A stretch of 33,879 bases of DNA, from contig JAYSFC010000028.1 of the NCBI GenBank assembly GCA_041913505.1, forward strand, positions 1-33,879, in the 5' to 3' direction. Below, piece after piece: positions 15,605 to 23,819 of the stretch. Positions within the stretch are counted from its first letter, which is position 1, and every line of letters begins with the position of its first letter. A program made the translations under genes and the position numbers. The DNA is from JAYSFC01 sp041913505 (GTDB lineage Bacteria > Pseudomonadota > Gammaproteobacteria > Burkholderiales > Burkholderiaceae_C). The notes under the pieces were generated by a model, which worked only from the letters and a program-made list of their open reading frames with translations, had not been told where the DNA came from and ran no database searches.

Positions 15605-16586
15605 ACTGCGCCGCCCGATAACCCGATTTTTCCACCATGGGCCGCGACGCCTCGCGTTGCTTCTTGGCCAGCGTTGCGACATCGGCACCCGGCCGGCCGG
15701 TAGTGACGATGCCGATCTGGGCCATCCTGGCGGAAAACTCGGGGTCTTGAACGATTTTGATCATCGTCTTTTCCAGCTTGCTCACCACCGATGGGGGCGT
15801 GCCAGCGGGGACGAAGGCCGCATACCAGCTGGCTGCATTTTCAAACCCCGGAACCCCCTGCTCATGGAAGGTGGGCACCTGGGGGATGAGCTTGGAGCGC
15901 TCCATGCCCGGAACGCCCAGGTATTTGATTTTTCCGGCTTTTTCCAGCTCGCCTGCGGAGGCCACCGTATCCATGCCCACGGGCAGGACGCCACCGATTT
16001 CATCGGTCAGCATGGGCGGGGCGCCCTTGTAGGCGATGGGGGTCAGGTTCAAGCCCCTTTGCTGGTTCAACTGCAGCAGGCCGAAATGCAAGACGCCGCC
16101 CATGGTCACCATGCCCACGCTGGTGTCCTTGGGGTTCTTCTTGACCCAGTCCAGGTAGTCCCGCATCGACGAATAGGGGCTGCTGGCAGCGGCGGTGGCC
16201 ACCAGCGGCGTGTCGGCCAGGTGCGCCACGGGGATGAGGTCCTTGTCGGGATCGAATGGCAGTTTGTCGTACGTCAAGGGGTGCGTGACAAACGGCGGCG
16301 CCGGGCTGATCAAAATGGTGTTGCCATCCGCCGGCGAACGCTTCACCGCCACCAGGGCAATATGGGTGCTCGCACCGGGCTTGTTGTCCACGATGACCGT
16401 TCTGCCCCAATCGGTGCGCAGCTTTTCCGCCATGGCGCGTGACATGCTGTCCAGCGCCCCGCCGGCCGGAAAACCGATGACGATCTTGATCGGCGCAGTG
16501 GATGGGTCTTGCGCAACCGCAGCCTGGGCCAGCAAGGCGCAACCCAGCGCAACGGCCGTGATTTTGGCAATTGATGAATAAAGCAT
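15603..16586 (-). CDS. Bug/TctC family periplasmic substrate-binding protein
   Basis: Bug-family receptor, 327 aa, with a Sec signal peptide (SIAKITAVALGCALLAQAAV, cleavage about AVA-Q at 25). Mature motifs are IKIVIGFPAGGALDSMSRAM, LTYDKLPFDPDKDLIPVAHL and IAYKGAPPMLTDEIGGVLPVGM. An AAGGAG sequence lies a little upstream and a second AGGAGA right before the ATG. It is the last gene of the minus-strand Bug, M81, TauE/SafE, Bug operon, 36 bases after the permease. It may deliver ligand to that permease or serve a distant TctAB pair; neither is shown here. Confidence 0.93.
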   Translation of the reverse strand: MLYSSIAKITAVALGCALLAQAAVAQDPSTAPIKIVIGFPAGGALDSMSRAMAEKLRTDWGRTVIVDNKPGASTHIALVAVKRSPADGNTILISPAPPFVTHPLTYDKLPFDPDKDLIPVAHLADTPLVATAAASSPYSSMRDYLDWVKKNPKDTSVGMVTMGGVLHFGLLQLNQQRGLNLTPIAYKGAPPMLTDEIGGVLPVGMDTVASAGELEKAGKIKYLGVPGMERSKLIPQVPTFHEQGVPGFENAASWYAAFVPAGTPPSVVSKLEKTMIKIVQDPEFSARMAQIGIVTTGRPGADVATLAKKQREASRPMVEKSGYRAAQ

Positions 16587-16622
16587 GTCTCCTGGCTCCT
16601 TGGGATGGTGAAACTTATGGGT

Positions 16623-17363
16623 TTATGGTGAGAAAGGGAGGGCGTGCGCCACCAGCGTCAGCCCGCTGATCACCAGCAGGCCGCAGATCGCCCTGCGCAG
16701 CAGCCCGGGTGACACACGGCGCGCCCAGCGGTTGCCGACCAGCACGCCACAGGCCGCCACGCCCACCAGGCCCAGCCAGCGCCACCACAGATCGGCATGG
16801 GACAGGCGGCCCGCCACGCCCATGGTCAGCAGCGCCGCGCCGGCGCTGACGGTGATCACCACGGGCGTGCTGGCGCGCAGCGCCTGCACGTCAGGCAGGC
16901 GCCGGGCAAGCCAGGCGACCACCAGCGGACCGGCGGTGCCGAACAGCATTTCCACCAGGCCAACCGCGCCGCCTGCGGCGTGGCCCCAGGGGGCGGCCAG
17001 CTGCCGGCGCTGCGGCGGCGCGGCGCGCAGGGCCCGCGCACCCACGGCCGCCACATACAGGCCCAGGGCCAGCAAGGGCCAGTGGCTGTCCAGCCGCGTG
17101 GACAGCCACAGGCCGGCCAGGGCGCCGGCCACCATGCCCGGCAGCAGGCGCCGCAGTTCGGCAAAGCTCACGTGGCGCAGGTTCAGCCCGCCCAGCAGCA
17201 GCGAGGCGGGCACATCGAGCAGCAGCACCAGGGGCACCACCTCGGGCAGCGGCCAGCGCCAAGCCAGCAGGGGCACGATGACCAGGGCGGACCCGAAGCC
17301 CGTGATGCCGAGCACCACGTAGCCCAGCAGCACGACCGCAGCGGGATAGAGCATCTCCTGCAT
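16623..17363 (-). CDS. TauE/SafE family membrane permease
   Basis: Integral inner-membrane protein, 246 aa, of the TauE/SafE (sulfite/organosulfonate exporter-like) family. The N-terminal helix MLYPAAVVLLGYVVLGITGFGSALVIVPLL includes the family's GxGSA-type glycine motif, and further hydrophobic helices follow (VVPLVLLLDVPASLLLGG, PLLALGLYVAAVG, AACGVLVG, AICGLLVISGLTLV), about eight in all. The frame is open to 17594, but that part overlaps the metallopeptidase gene and is arginine-rich, so I start at 17363 (alternative 17354). It lies between a metallopeptidase gene and a Bug gene in one operon. Known members export or import small anions; the direction and substrate here are unknown. Confidence 0.85.
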   Translation of the reverse strand: MQEMLYPAAVVLLGYVVLGITGFGSALVIVPLLAWRWPLPEVVPLVLLLDVPASLLLGGLNLRHVSFAELRRLLPGMVAGALAGLWLSTRLDSHWPLLALGLYVAAVGARALRAAPPQRRQLAAPWGHAAGGAVGLVEMLFGTAGPLVVAWLARRLPDVQALRASTPVVITVSAGAALLTMGVAGRLSHADLWWRWLGLVGVAACGVLVGNRWARRVSPGLLRRAICGLLVISGLTLVAHALPFSP

Positions 17364-17386
17364 GGTGGTTGCTGCGGTTCGGCCGA

Positions 17387-18913
17387 TCAGGCGCCGGCCG
17401 CCACCCAGCCGGCGCCATGGGCCGGGGTGGCGTCGGCGTCCAGCGGGTACATGGGGCGGCTCAGGTGCTGGAACGGGAACCGCTCGTAGTCCGAACTGCA
17501 CACGCCGGGCCCGCTGACGAGCACGACATGCTTGGCGAAGGGCCCGAAACCGGCGCGAAAATGCTGGCGCGACTTGAGCAGCACGTATTTGCACCGGGCA
17601 GGGTCCACGCCGGCATGGGTGAACACGCCGGTGTCGTACGGCTCCTGCGGCCGCTCACTGATGAAGACCTGCACCGTGCCCACACGCAGCACGGCGGTGC
17701 GGCCCAGGCTCTGGCGCACGCCCGTGAACATGGGGCCGGTGACGGTGTATTGGCCATCCGTCAGGCGCTCGACCACGCCCGTCAGGCGCAGCGGCCGGCC
17801 CTTCAGCCCCAGGGCCGGCATGTCGGTCTTGCCGCCCAGGTCCACCGTGACCTCGGCGCCCACGCCGCGCTCGAACAGCGTGGCCACCGTGGCGGGGTCC
17901 CAGAAGGGACCGGCGACCACGTCTTCGAGGCCTTGCCGGAGCACCTCTTCGAGCACGTCCATGATGTCGGTGACGCCGCCCGCTCCGCAGTTGTCGCCAT
18001 GGTCAATGAGGAGCACCGGGCCTTCGCGCAGGGCTTTGGCTTGGGCGATGGACTCGCGCACGGGCTCGCTCGGAAACACAAAATCCGCGCGGCGCGACCA
18101 GGCCAGGCCACACAACTCGTCAAGCAGGCGCTGGCCGCTCTCGAGCTGGTCGCGTTCCGCGGCAATAACCACTGACAGGCCGGCACAGGGAATGTCCGAC
18201 AGCGGAAAACCGCCGAAGACCGAGGCATTGCACACCTCGCCGTCGCGCTCGGCCTGCATGGCGCGGTCCATGATGTCCTTCATGGGCTGCAGGGCGGGCG
18301 TCTGGCGCAGCATGTGCGTGAGCATGGGCAGGCGGCGCCACAGCAGCACGGGGTGGCTGCGGCCCTCCAGCTGAGCGCGGATGCCGCGCGCCACGCGGGC
18401 GCCGGTCTCGTAGATGTCCACATGCGGGTAGGTGCAGTAGCCGGCGATCACCGTGGCGTTGCGAACCAGCTCGTGGCTGAAGTTGGCGTGGAAGTCCAGC
18501 GCCACGCCGATCGGCAGCCCCGGCGGGGTGCACGCGCGCAGGCGGCGCAGCAGCTCGCCCTCGGCGTCCGGGTAGCCATCCACCACCATGGCGCCGTGCA
18601 GGTCCAGCAGCACCGCGTCGCAGCCCTGGGAGGCGCTGCGCACCACCGTGTCGCACAGGCTCTCGAAGGCCTCGCGCGCCACCACGCCGCTGGGCACGGC
18701 ATTGGCATAAACCGCGAAGTCCACCTCGGCCCCCAACTCGCGTGCCATGTCCAGGTAGGCGGTAGCGGCGTTCTTCGTACCCTCGCAGGCCTGGCGCGCC
18801 GCGTCACCATAGGCTGGCCCCTCGCCGGTGCCACGGCGAAAATCGCTGAGCACGGTGGGGATGGGCGAAAAGGTGTTCGTCTCGTGGCGGATCAGGGCGA
18901 TGACAAATTTCAT
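17387..18913 (-). CDS. M81 family metallopeptidase (MlrC-like)
   Basis: Zinc-dependent M81 peptidase, 508 aa, homologous to microcystinase C (MlrC), which cleaves small linear or modified peptides. Motifs are HETNTFSP (10-17), DLHGAMV (104-110), DFHANFSHE (140-148), YPHVDIYETG (162-171) and DHGDNCGAGG (304-313); the Asp/His residues are the presumed metal ligands. The C-terminal domain carries a conserved SRQHFRAGFGPFAKHV stretch. There is no signal peptide, so it acts in the cytoplasm. It follows a Bug gene by 12 bases and precedes a TauE/SafE permease by 23, so it probably hydrolyses the compound that this operon imports. The true substrate need not be a microcystin. Confidence 0.92.
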   Translation of the reverse strand: MKFVIALIRHETNTFSPIPTVLSDFRRGTGEGPAYGDAARQACEGTKNAATAYLDMARELGAEVDFAVYANAVPSGVVAREAFESLCDTVVRSASQGCDAVLLDLHGAMVVDGYPDAEGELLRRLRACTPPGLPIGVALDFHANFSHELVRNATVIAGYCTYPHVDIYETGARVARGIRAQLEGRSHPVLLWRRLPMLTHMLRQTPALQPMKDIMDRAMQAERDGEVCNASVFGGFPLSDIPCAGLSVVIAAERDQLESGQRLLDELCGLAWSRRADFVFPSEPVRESIAQAKALREGPVLLIDHGDNCGAGGVTDIMDVLEEVLRQGLEDVVAGPFWDPATVATLFERGVGAEVTVDLGGKTDMPALGLKGRPLRLTGVVERLTDGQYTVTGPMFTGVRQSLGRTAVLRVGTVQVFISERPQEPYDTGVFTHAGVDPARCKYVLLKSRQHFRAGFGPFAKHVVLVSGPGVCSSDYERFPFQHLSRPMYPLDADATPAHGAGWVAAGA

Positions 18914-18925
18914 GGCGTTGCTTTC

Positions 18926-19915
18926 TTACTGCTTTTCCAGGCCCGACTTCTCGACCAGCACGCCGTAGCGCTGGGTCTCCTGGAGCAGGAAGGCCTTGGC
19001 CTTGGCGGGCTCCAGCAGCACGGGGTCCAGGCTCAGCGTGGACAGGGTGTGGATGAAGTCCTCGTCCCTGGCGCCCGCCTGCAGCACGGCATAGACCTTG
19101 TCCAGCACCGCCTGCGGCGTGCCGGTGCGCATCACCACCGACAGGTTGGACTGCACGACCAGAGCCTTGGGGTCCTTCGGGTCTTGCGTGACGGCCTTGG
19201 GGAACTCCTTGACCGGTACGCCCTGCAGCACGGCCACGGGGAGCACGCGTCCGCCGCGCGCATGGGCAATGGAGGAGCCCACCACGTCCAGGTGCGCATC
19301 GGTGTGGCCGCCAATCAGGTCGGTCACGGCCGGGGGCGAGCCGCGGTAGGGCACGATCTCGAAGTTCAGGCCGTTCTGCCGGCGCCAGTTGTCCAGCGCC
19401 AGATGGGCCGCGCCGCCGATGGTGTTAACGCTGATGGAGACCTTGCCCGGCCTGGCCTGAATGGCCTTCACGAGGTCGTCCAGGCTCTTGTAGGGCCCCT
19501 GGGGGTTGACGATCAGCCAGTGGGGGTAGGTGTTGAGCACGGTCACGGGCGTGAAATCCCGGTCCCCGTCGTAGCGCACATCCTTGAGCAGCCAGCGGTT
19601 GACGTTGAGCGTGTTGTCGCTGGCCATGAACAGGGTGTGGCCGTCCGCCGCATCGCGCATGACGGCCAGCGCGCCCGGCACGGTGGCGCCGCCGGGAATG
19701 TTCTCCACCACCACGCCGGCCTTGAGCGCCTTGCCCAGCTTGTGGGCCACCATGCGCCCCATGGCGTCGGCCGTGCCGCCCGCCGGATAGGGGACGACGA
19801 CCTTGAGGGTGCGTTTCGGCCAGTCCGCCTGCGCATGGGCCGCATGCAGGCCCAGCAAGGGAGTGAGGCAAAGGGCGGTGGCCAAGCCTACGGCCCGGCG
19901 ACAAAGGTAGCGCAT
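18926..19915 (-). CDS. Bug/TctC family periplasmic substrate-binding protein
   Basis: Bug-family receptor, 329 aa. The signal peptide is RYLCRRAVGLATALCLTPLL with cleavage about AHA-Q (~26). Motifs are LKVVVPYPAGGTADAMGRM, LLKDVRYDGDRDFTPV and VPYRGSPPAVTDLIGGHTDAHL. Two in-frame ATGs exist, at 19921 and 19915; AGGAGA (complement of 19923-19928) is seven bases from the second but only one or two from the first, so I choose 19915. It is the first gene of the operon Bug, M81, TauE/SafE, Bug and is divergent from a LysR gene, which probably controls it. Confidence 0.92.
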   Translation of the reverse strand: MRYLCRRAVGLATALCLTPLLGLHAAHAQADWPKRTLKVVVPYPAGGTADAMGRMVAHKLGKALKAGVVVENIPGGATVPGALAVMRDAADGHTLFMASDNTLNVNRWLLKDVRYDGDRDFTPVTVLNTYPHWLIVNPQGPYKSLDDLVKAIQARPGKVSISVNTIGGAAHLALDNWRRQNGLNFEIVPYRGSPPAVTDLIGGHTDAHLDVVGSSIAHARGGRVLPVAVLQGVPVKEFPKAVTQDPKDPKALVVQSNLSVVMRTGTPQAVLDKVYAVLQAGARDEDFIHTLSTLSLDPVLLEPAKAKAFLLQETQRYGVLVEKSGLEKQ

Positions 19916-19994
19916 ATCCATGTCTCCTGTGGCGGCGGGAAGGTGCCGCGCATTGCGTTGTGCATCGGAGTCTAGGAAGGCGATGAATGAATGT

Positions 19995-20029
19995 CTAATA
20001 TATATAAAGTGTTTTTTTATTTACTGAAT
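19995..20029. promoter_or_regulatory. AT-rich divergent promoter region
   Basis: A strongly AT-rich stretch (ATATATATAAAG then TTTTTTTATTTACTG) in otherwise GC-rich DNA, between the divergent Bug (start 19915) and LysR (start 20032) genes. It very likely contains the promoter(s), but I could not assign -35/-10 boxes or a clean LysR dyad. Confidence 0.5.
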
Positions 20030-20031
20030 GT

Positions 20032-20940
20032 ATGGATGAGCACCGCCTGAAGTGCTTTGTTGCGGTCTACGAGCAGGGCAGCGTGTCCGCCGCCGCCACG
20101 CGCCTGCACATGACGCAGCCGCCGCTCAGCATCCTGCTGCGCAAGCTGGAGGACGAGTTGGGGGTCACGCTGTTCGACCGCAGCGGCCACCGGCTGGTCC
20201 CCACGGCGACGGGCGCGCTGTTCTACCTGCGCGCCAAGGCCCTGCTGGCCAGCCTGCAGACCATGCGCCGCGAGCTGCGCGAGGCCGAACAGGGCGCGCG
20301 CGGCACCGTGCACATCGGCTGCGCCACGGCGGCCAGCCTGTTCGTGATGCCCGGCGTGATGGAGGATCTGCGCGCCAACGGACTGGACATCACGGTCCAT
20401 GTGCAGGAAGGAGAAGCGGGCTACATGCTGCAGCGCCTGCGCGAGCGCAGCCTGGACCTGATCATCTCGCGCAGCGAGTACATCGCTCCCGAACTGGAAA
20501 CGCGAGTCATCATGGACGAGCCCTTGCGGGCGGCGCTGCCGCCAGACCATCCCCAGGCCGGCCGCGACCGGGTGCGGCTCGAAGACCTGCGCCACGACCG
20601 CTTTTTGCTGCACCGCTCGCCACTGGGCACCGGCATCTCCGACATGGTGCTGCGCGCCTGCCAGCAGGCGGGCTTTGTCCCGAACGTGGTGTACTGGGGC
20701 GGCGAGACCCTGCCCATGCTGCTGATGGCGCAAAAGGGCCTGGGGGTGGCGTTCGCGCCGCAAAGCTTCGGGCAGCTGGCAGCGGGGCTGCCGCGCCTGG
20801 TTCCCCTCGACGGCCCCGAGCTGCGCACGCACTTGAACCTGGTCTGGCCGCGCCAGCTTGCGCTGACGCCGGCCGCCAGCCGGATCCGGGACCTCGTCCT
20901 GGAGCGCTTTGCCGCCACCGGCGTCCATGCGATGGCGTAG
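20032..20940 (+). CDS. LysR family transcriptional regulator
   Basis: LysR-type regulator, 302 aa. The winged helix-turn-helix is at 1-60 (LKCFVAVYEQGSVSAAATRL, HMTQPPLSILLRKLEDELG, LFDRSGHRLVPTATG), followed by a substrate-sensing domain to the end. There is no good Shine-Dalgarno before the ATG at 20032. It is divergent from the Bug, M81, TauE/SafE, Bug operon and lies 119 bases upstream of the DUF35-thiolase operon on its own strand, so it might control either or both. The divergent target is the more usual arrangement for LysR genes. Confidence 0.94.
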   Translation: MDEHRLKCFVAVYEQGSVSAAATRLHMTQPPLSILLRKLEDELGVTLFDRSGHRLVPTATGALFYLRAKALLASLQTMRRELREAEQGARGTVHIGCATAASLFVMPGVMEDLRANGLDITVHVQEGEAGYMLQRLRERSLDLIISRSEYIAPELETRVIMDEPLRAALPPDHPQAGRDRVRLEDLRHDRFLLHRSPLGTGISDMVLRACQQAGFVPNVVYWGGETLPMLLMAQKGLGVAFAPQSFGQLAAGLPRLVPLDGPELRTHLNLVWPRQLALTPAASRIRDLVLERFAATGVHAMA

Positions 20941-21059
20941 CCGACCGGCACGCCGCCCACCGGCCCACTGAAGACGCCCTTTCAGATTGCCGAATTGAAG
21001 TGCGATGGCGATGCGGGCATGCTGGCGGCCACCATGACAGCTCCCGCGAGAACGCCTCC

Positions 21060-21443
21060 ATGCACCTGAGCGCACAGACCCACTACCAGGCCGAGCTCGA
21101 CGCCGGCCGCTTCTGCATACAGCACTGCCCGCAGTGCCAGCACCATGTGTTCACCCCGCGCGAGCTGTGCCCACATTGCGGCGCGGGCGGCCTGCGCTGG
21201 GTGCGCCCCAGCGGCCTCGGCACGGTCTATTCCACGAGCACGATCGCACGCAAGCAGGATGCCGGCGGCAACTACAACGTGGCGCTGATCGACCTCGACG
21301 AGGGCGTGCGCATGATGGGCCGCGTCGAAGGCCTGGCGCCCGAAGACGTGCGCATCGGCCAGCGCGTGCAGGCCCATGTGGCCCAAAAGGACGGGCGCGG
21401 CCTGGTGCTGTTCCAGCCCGCCGTGCAAGGAGGTGCCGCATGA
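21060..21443 (+). CDS. DUF35 zinc-ribbon / OB-fold protein (thiolase partner)
   Basis: Small acyl-CoA-associated protein of the DUF35 family, 127 aa. A rubredoxin-like zinc ribbon has the four ligands Cys23, Cys26, Cys37 and Cys40 (CPQC and CPHC), followed by an OB-fold (about 45-120) with GLGTVYSTSTIARK and VALIDLDEGVRMMGRV. Characterised relatives bind CoA and bridge partner enzymes, as in archaeal thiolase/HMG-CoA synthase complexes and steroid-degrading thiolase/aldolase complexes. Its stop overlaps the start of the thiolase-fold gene (ATGA), supporting a physical pair. The ATG at 21060 gives the usual family length. Confidence 0.9.
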   Translation: MHLSAQTHYQAELDAGRFCIQHCPQCQHHVFTPRELCPHCGAGGLRWVRPSGLGTVYSTSTIARKQDAGGNYNVALIDLDEGVRMMGRVEGLAPEDVRIGQRVQAHVAQKDGRGLVLFQPAVQGGAA

Positions 21444-22648
21444 GCCGCATCCCCCAATCCCCCCTCGACGCTGCCGCCGTGAACCGCCCGCTGCGCGGGC
21501 GCGTGGCCATTGCCGGTGCCGCCACCTACGGCTGCGGCGAAGCGCCCGGCATGGACGACATGACCCTGCTGGTGCGCGCCGCGCAGGCGGCCGTGCAGGA
21601 CGCAGGCCTGACCATGCAGGACATCGACGGCCTGGCCACCTGCAGCGTCAACGCCAGCATGTGGACCATGCCGGTCATCGAGCACCTCGGCATCAACCCG
21701 ACCTATGTGGACGGGACCATGATCGGCGGCTCCAGCTTCATCGCCCACCTGCTGCCGGCGATCCGGGCGCTGGAGGCGGGGCAATGCAAGGCCGTGCTGG
21801 TGTGCTACGGCAGCGCGCAGCGTTCGGCCACCTTCGGGCGCAAGGAAAGCCAGGCCGCACGGCGCTTTCTCGACCCCCAGCCCTACGAGTTTCCCTACGA
21901 GCCCGTGCTGCCCGTCACGGCCTACGCGCTGGCTGCCGCGCGCCACATGCACGAGTTCGGCACCACGCGCGCGCAGCTGGCCGAGGTGGCCGTGGCCGCG
22001 CGCGCCTGGGCGCAGCAGAACCCCGAGGCATTCATGCGCGATCCGCTCACCATCGAGGACGTGCTCGCGGCCCGCAGCATCGCCAGCCCGCTCACCGTGC
22101 GCGACTGCTGTCTGGTGACGGACGGTGGCGGCGCCATCGTGCTCACTCGGGCCGAACGCGCGCGCGACCTGCCCCGGCCCCCGGTCTATGTGCTGGGCAA
22201 CGCCACGGCGATCTGGAACCGCCAGATCTCCTGCATGCCGGACCTGACGACCACGGCGGCCGCGCAGTCGGGTGCCCAGGCCTTCGCCATGGCGGGTTTG
22301 CAGGCCAAAGACATGGACATGGCCCAGGTGTACGACGCCTTCACCATCAACACCCTGCTGTTCCTGGAAGACCTGGGCTTTTGCGCCAAGGGCGAGGGCG
22401 GCGCCTTCGTGCAGAACGGCGGCATCGCGCCCGGCGGGCGCCTGGCCGTCAACACCAATGGCGGCGGCCTGTCCTGCGTGCATCCGGGCATGTACGGCAT
22501 CTTTGCGCTCATCGAGGCCGTGCGCCAGCTGCGCGGCGAGGCCGGCCAGCGGCAGCTGAAGCGCCACGACACCGCCGTGGTGCACGGCAATGGCGGCACG
22601 CTGTCGAGCCAATCCACCGCCGTGCTCGGCACGGCCGCAACCCTCTGA
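21440..22648 (+). CDS. Thiolase-fold protein, SCP2-like, no canonical Cys nucleophile
   Basis: Thiolase-superfamily protein, 402 aa, of the group normally paired with DUF35. The N-terminus RVAIAGAATYGCGEAPGMDD and AQVYDAFTINTLLFLEDLGFC are characteristic. In active thiolases the segment after the first beta sheet holds the nucleophilic Cys; here it reads MIGGSSFIAHL (95-104), without Cys. His348 remains in the CVHPG motif, and the C-terminal loop has HGNGG (382-386) instead of CGG. It is probably a non-cleaving or altered-chemistry relative, or a structural partner. An AAGGAGG ribosome-binding site (21428-21434) supports the start at 21440; the open frame upstream overlaps DUF35. Confidence 0.88.
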   Translation: MSRIPQSPLDAAAVNRPLRGRVAIAGAATYGCGEAPGMDDMTLLVRAAQAAVQDAGLTMQDIDGLATCSVNASMWTMPVIEHLGINPTYVDGTMIGGSSFIAHLLPAIRALEAGQCKAVLVCYGSAQRSATFGRKESQAARRFLDPQPYEFPYEPVLPVTAYALAAARHMHEFGTTRAQLAEVAVAARAWAQQNPEAFMRDPLTIEDVLAARSIASPLTVRDCCLVTDGGGAIVLTRAERARDLPRPPVYVLGNATAIWNRQISCMPDLTTTAAAQSGAQAFAMAGLQAKDMDMAQVYDAFTINTLLFLEDLGFCAKGEGGAFVQNGGIAPGGRLAVNTNGGGLSCVHPGMYGIFALIEAVRQLRGEAGQRQLKRHDTAVVHGNGGTLSSQSTAVLGTAATL

Positions 22649-22661
22649 AGGAATCTCCACC

Positions 22662-23819
22662 ATGATCCGCGACCCAGAAATCCTGGAAGCCCTGCTCGAC
22701 AGCGTGCGCCGCTTCGTACGCGAGCGCCTCGTGCCGGCCGAAAACGAAGTGGCCGAAACCGACGAAATCCCCGAGGCGATCGTGCAGGAGATGCGCGAGC
22801 TGGGCCTGTTCGGCATGACCATCCCCGAGAAGTTCGGCGGCCTGGAGCTGACGATGGAGGAGGAATGCCGTGTGCTGCTGGAGCTGTGCCAGACCGCCCC
22901 CGCCTTCCGCTCCATCATCGGCACCACGGTGGGCATCGGCTCGCAGGGCATCCTGATGGACGGCACGCCCGAGCAGCAGGCCGAGTGGCTGCCCAGGCTG
23001 GCCACGGGCGAGGTCATCGCCTCGTTCGCGCTGACCGAGCCCGAGGCGGGATCGGACGCCGCATCGCTGCGCACCACGGCCATCAAGAACGGCGACCACT
23101 ACATCGTCAACGGCACCAAGCGCTACATCACGAATGCGCCACACGCCGGCATGTTCACGCTGATGGCGCGCACCAACCCCGAGGACAAGGGCGCGGGCGG
23201 CGTGTCCTCGTTCATCGTCGATGCCAAGACGCCCGGCATCAGCTTCGGCAAGTACGACAAGAAGATGGGCCAGCGCGGCGCCCACACCTGCGACGTGATC
23301 TTCGACAACGTCAAGGTGCCGGCCGCCAACCTCATCGGCCTGCAGGAGGGCCGCGGCTTCAAGACCGCCATGAAGGTGCTGGAGAAGGGCCGCATCCACA
23401 TCGCTGCAGTGGCCGTGGGCGTGGCCAAGCGCATCCTGCGCGACGCGCTGGCCTACGCGCTGGAGCGCAAGCAGTTCGGCCAGGCCATCTGCGATTTTCA
23501 GCTGGTGCAGGCCATGCTGGCCGACAGCCAGGCCGAGCTGTACGCGGCCGAGTGCATGACCATCGACGCCGCGCGCCGCCGCGACGACGGGCACAACGTC
23601 TCCACCGAGGCCTCGTGCGCCAAGATGTTCGCCACCGAGATGTGTGGCCGTGTGGCTGACCGCGCGGTGCAGATCCTGGGCGGCGCGGGCTATATGGCCG
23701 AGTACGGCATCGAGCGCTTCTACCGCGACGTGCGCCTGTTCCGCCTGTACGAGGGCACGACGGAGATCCAGCAGATCATCATCGCGCGCAACATGGTGCG
23801 CGAGGCGCGCGCCGCATGA
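22662..23819 (+). CDS. Acyl-CoA dehydrogenase
   Basis: FAD-dependent acyl-CoA dehydrogenase, 385 aa, complete. The FAD/substrate signature is FALTEPEAGSDAASLRT (about 125-141), and the C-terminal YEGTTEIQ holds the catalytic base Glu364, as in short/medium-chain enzymes; GGAGYMAEYGIERFYRD precedes it. It lies 13 bases after the thiolase-fold gene and overlaps the thioesterase start by four bases, so it belongs to the operon DUF35, thiolase, acyl-CoA dehydrogenase, thioesterase. An AAGGAA site precedes the ATG. Substrate is unknown. Confidence 0.95.
   Translation: MIRDPEILEALLDSVRRFVRERLVPAENEVAETDEIPEAIVQEMRELGLFGMTIPEKFGGLELTMEEECRVLLELCQTAPAFRSIIGTTVGIGSQGILMDGTPEQQAEWLPRLATGEVIASFALTEPEAGSDAASLRTTAIKNGDHYIVNGTKRYITNAPHAGMFTLMARTNPEDKGAGGVSSFIVDAKTPGISFGKYDKKMGQRGAHTCDVIFDNVKVPAANLIGLQEGRGFKTAMKVLEKGRIHIAAVAVGVAKRILRDALAYALERKQFGQAICDFQLVQAMLADSQAELYAAECMTIDAARRRDDGHNVSTEASCAKMFATEMCGRVADRAVQILGGAGYMAEYGIERFYRDVRLFRLYEGTTEIQQIIIARNMVREARAA

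Noticed and set aside
17364..17594. N-terminal extension of the TauE/SafE protein
   Set aside because: Overlaps the end of the M81 gene and has arginine-rich, non-membrane composition.
17387..18913. Microcystin degradation (mlr) cluster
   Set aside because: Only an MlrC-type M81 peptidase is present; no MlrA, MlrB or MlrD homologue was recognised, so a specific microcystin role is unsupported.
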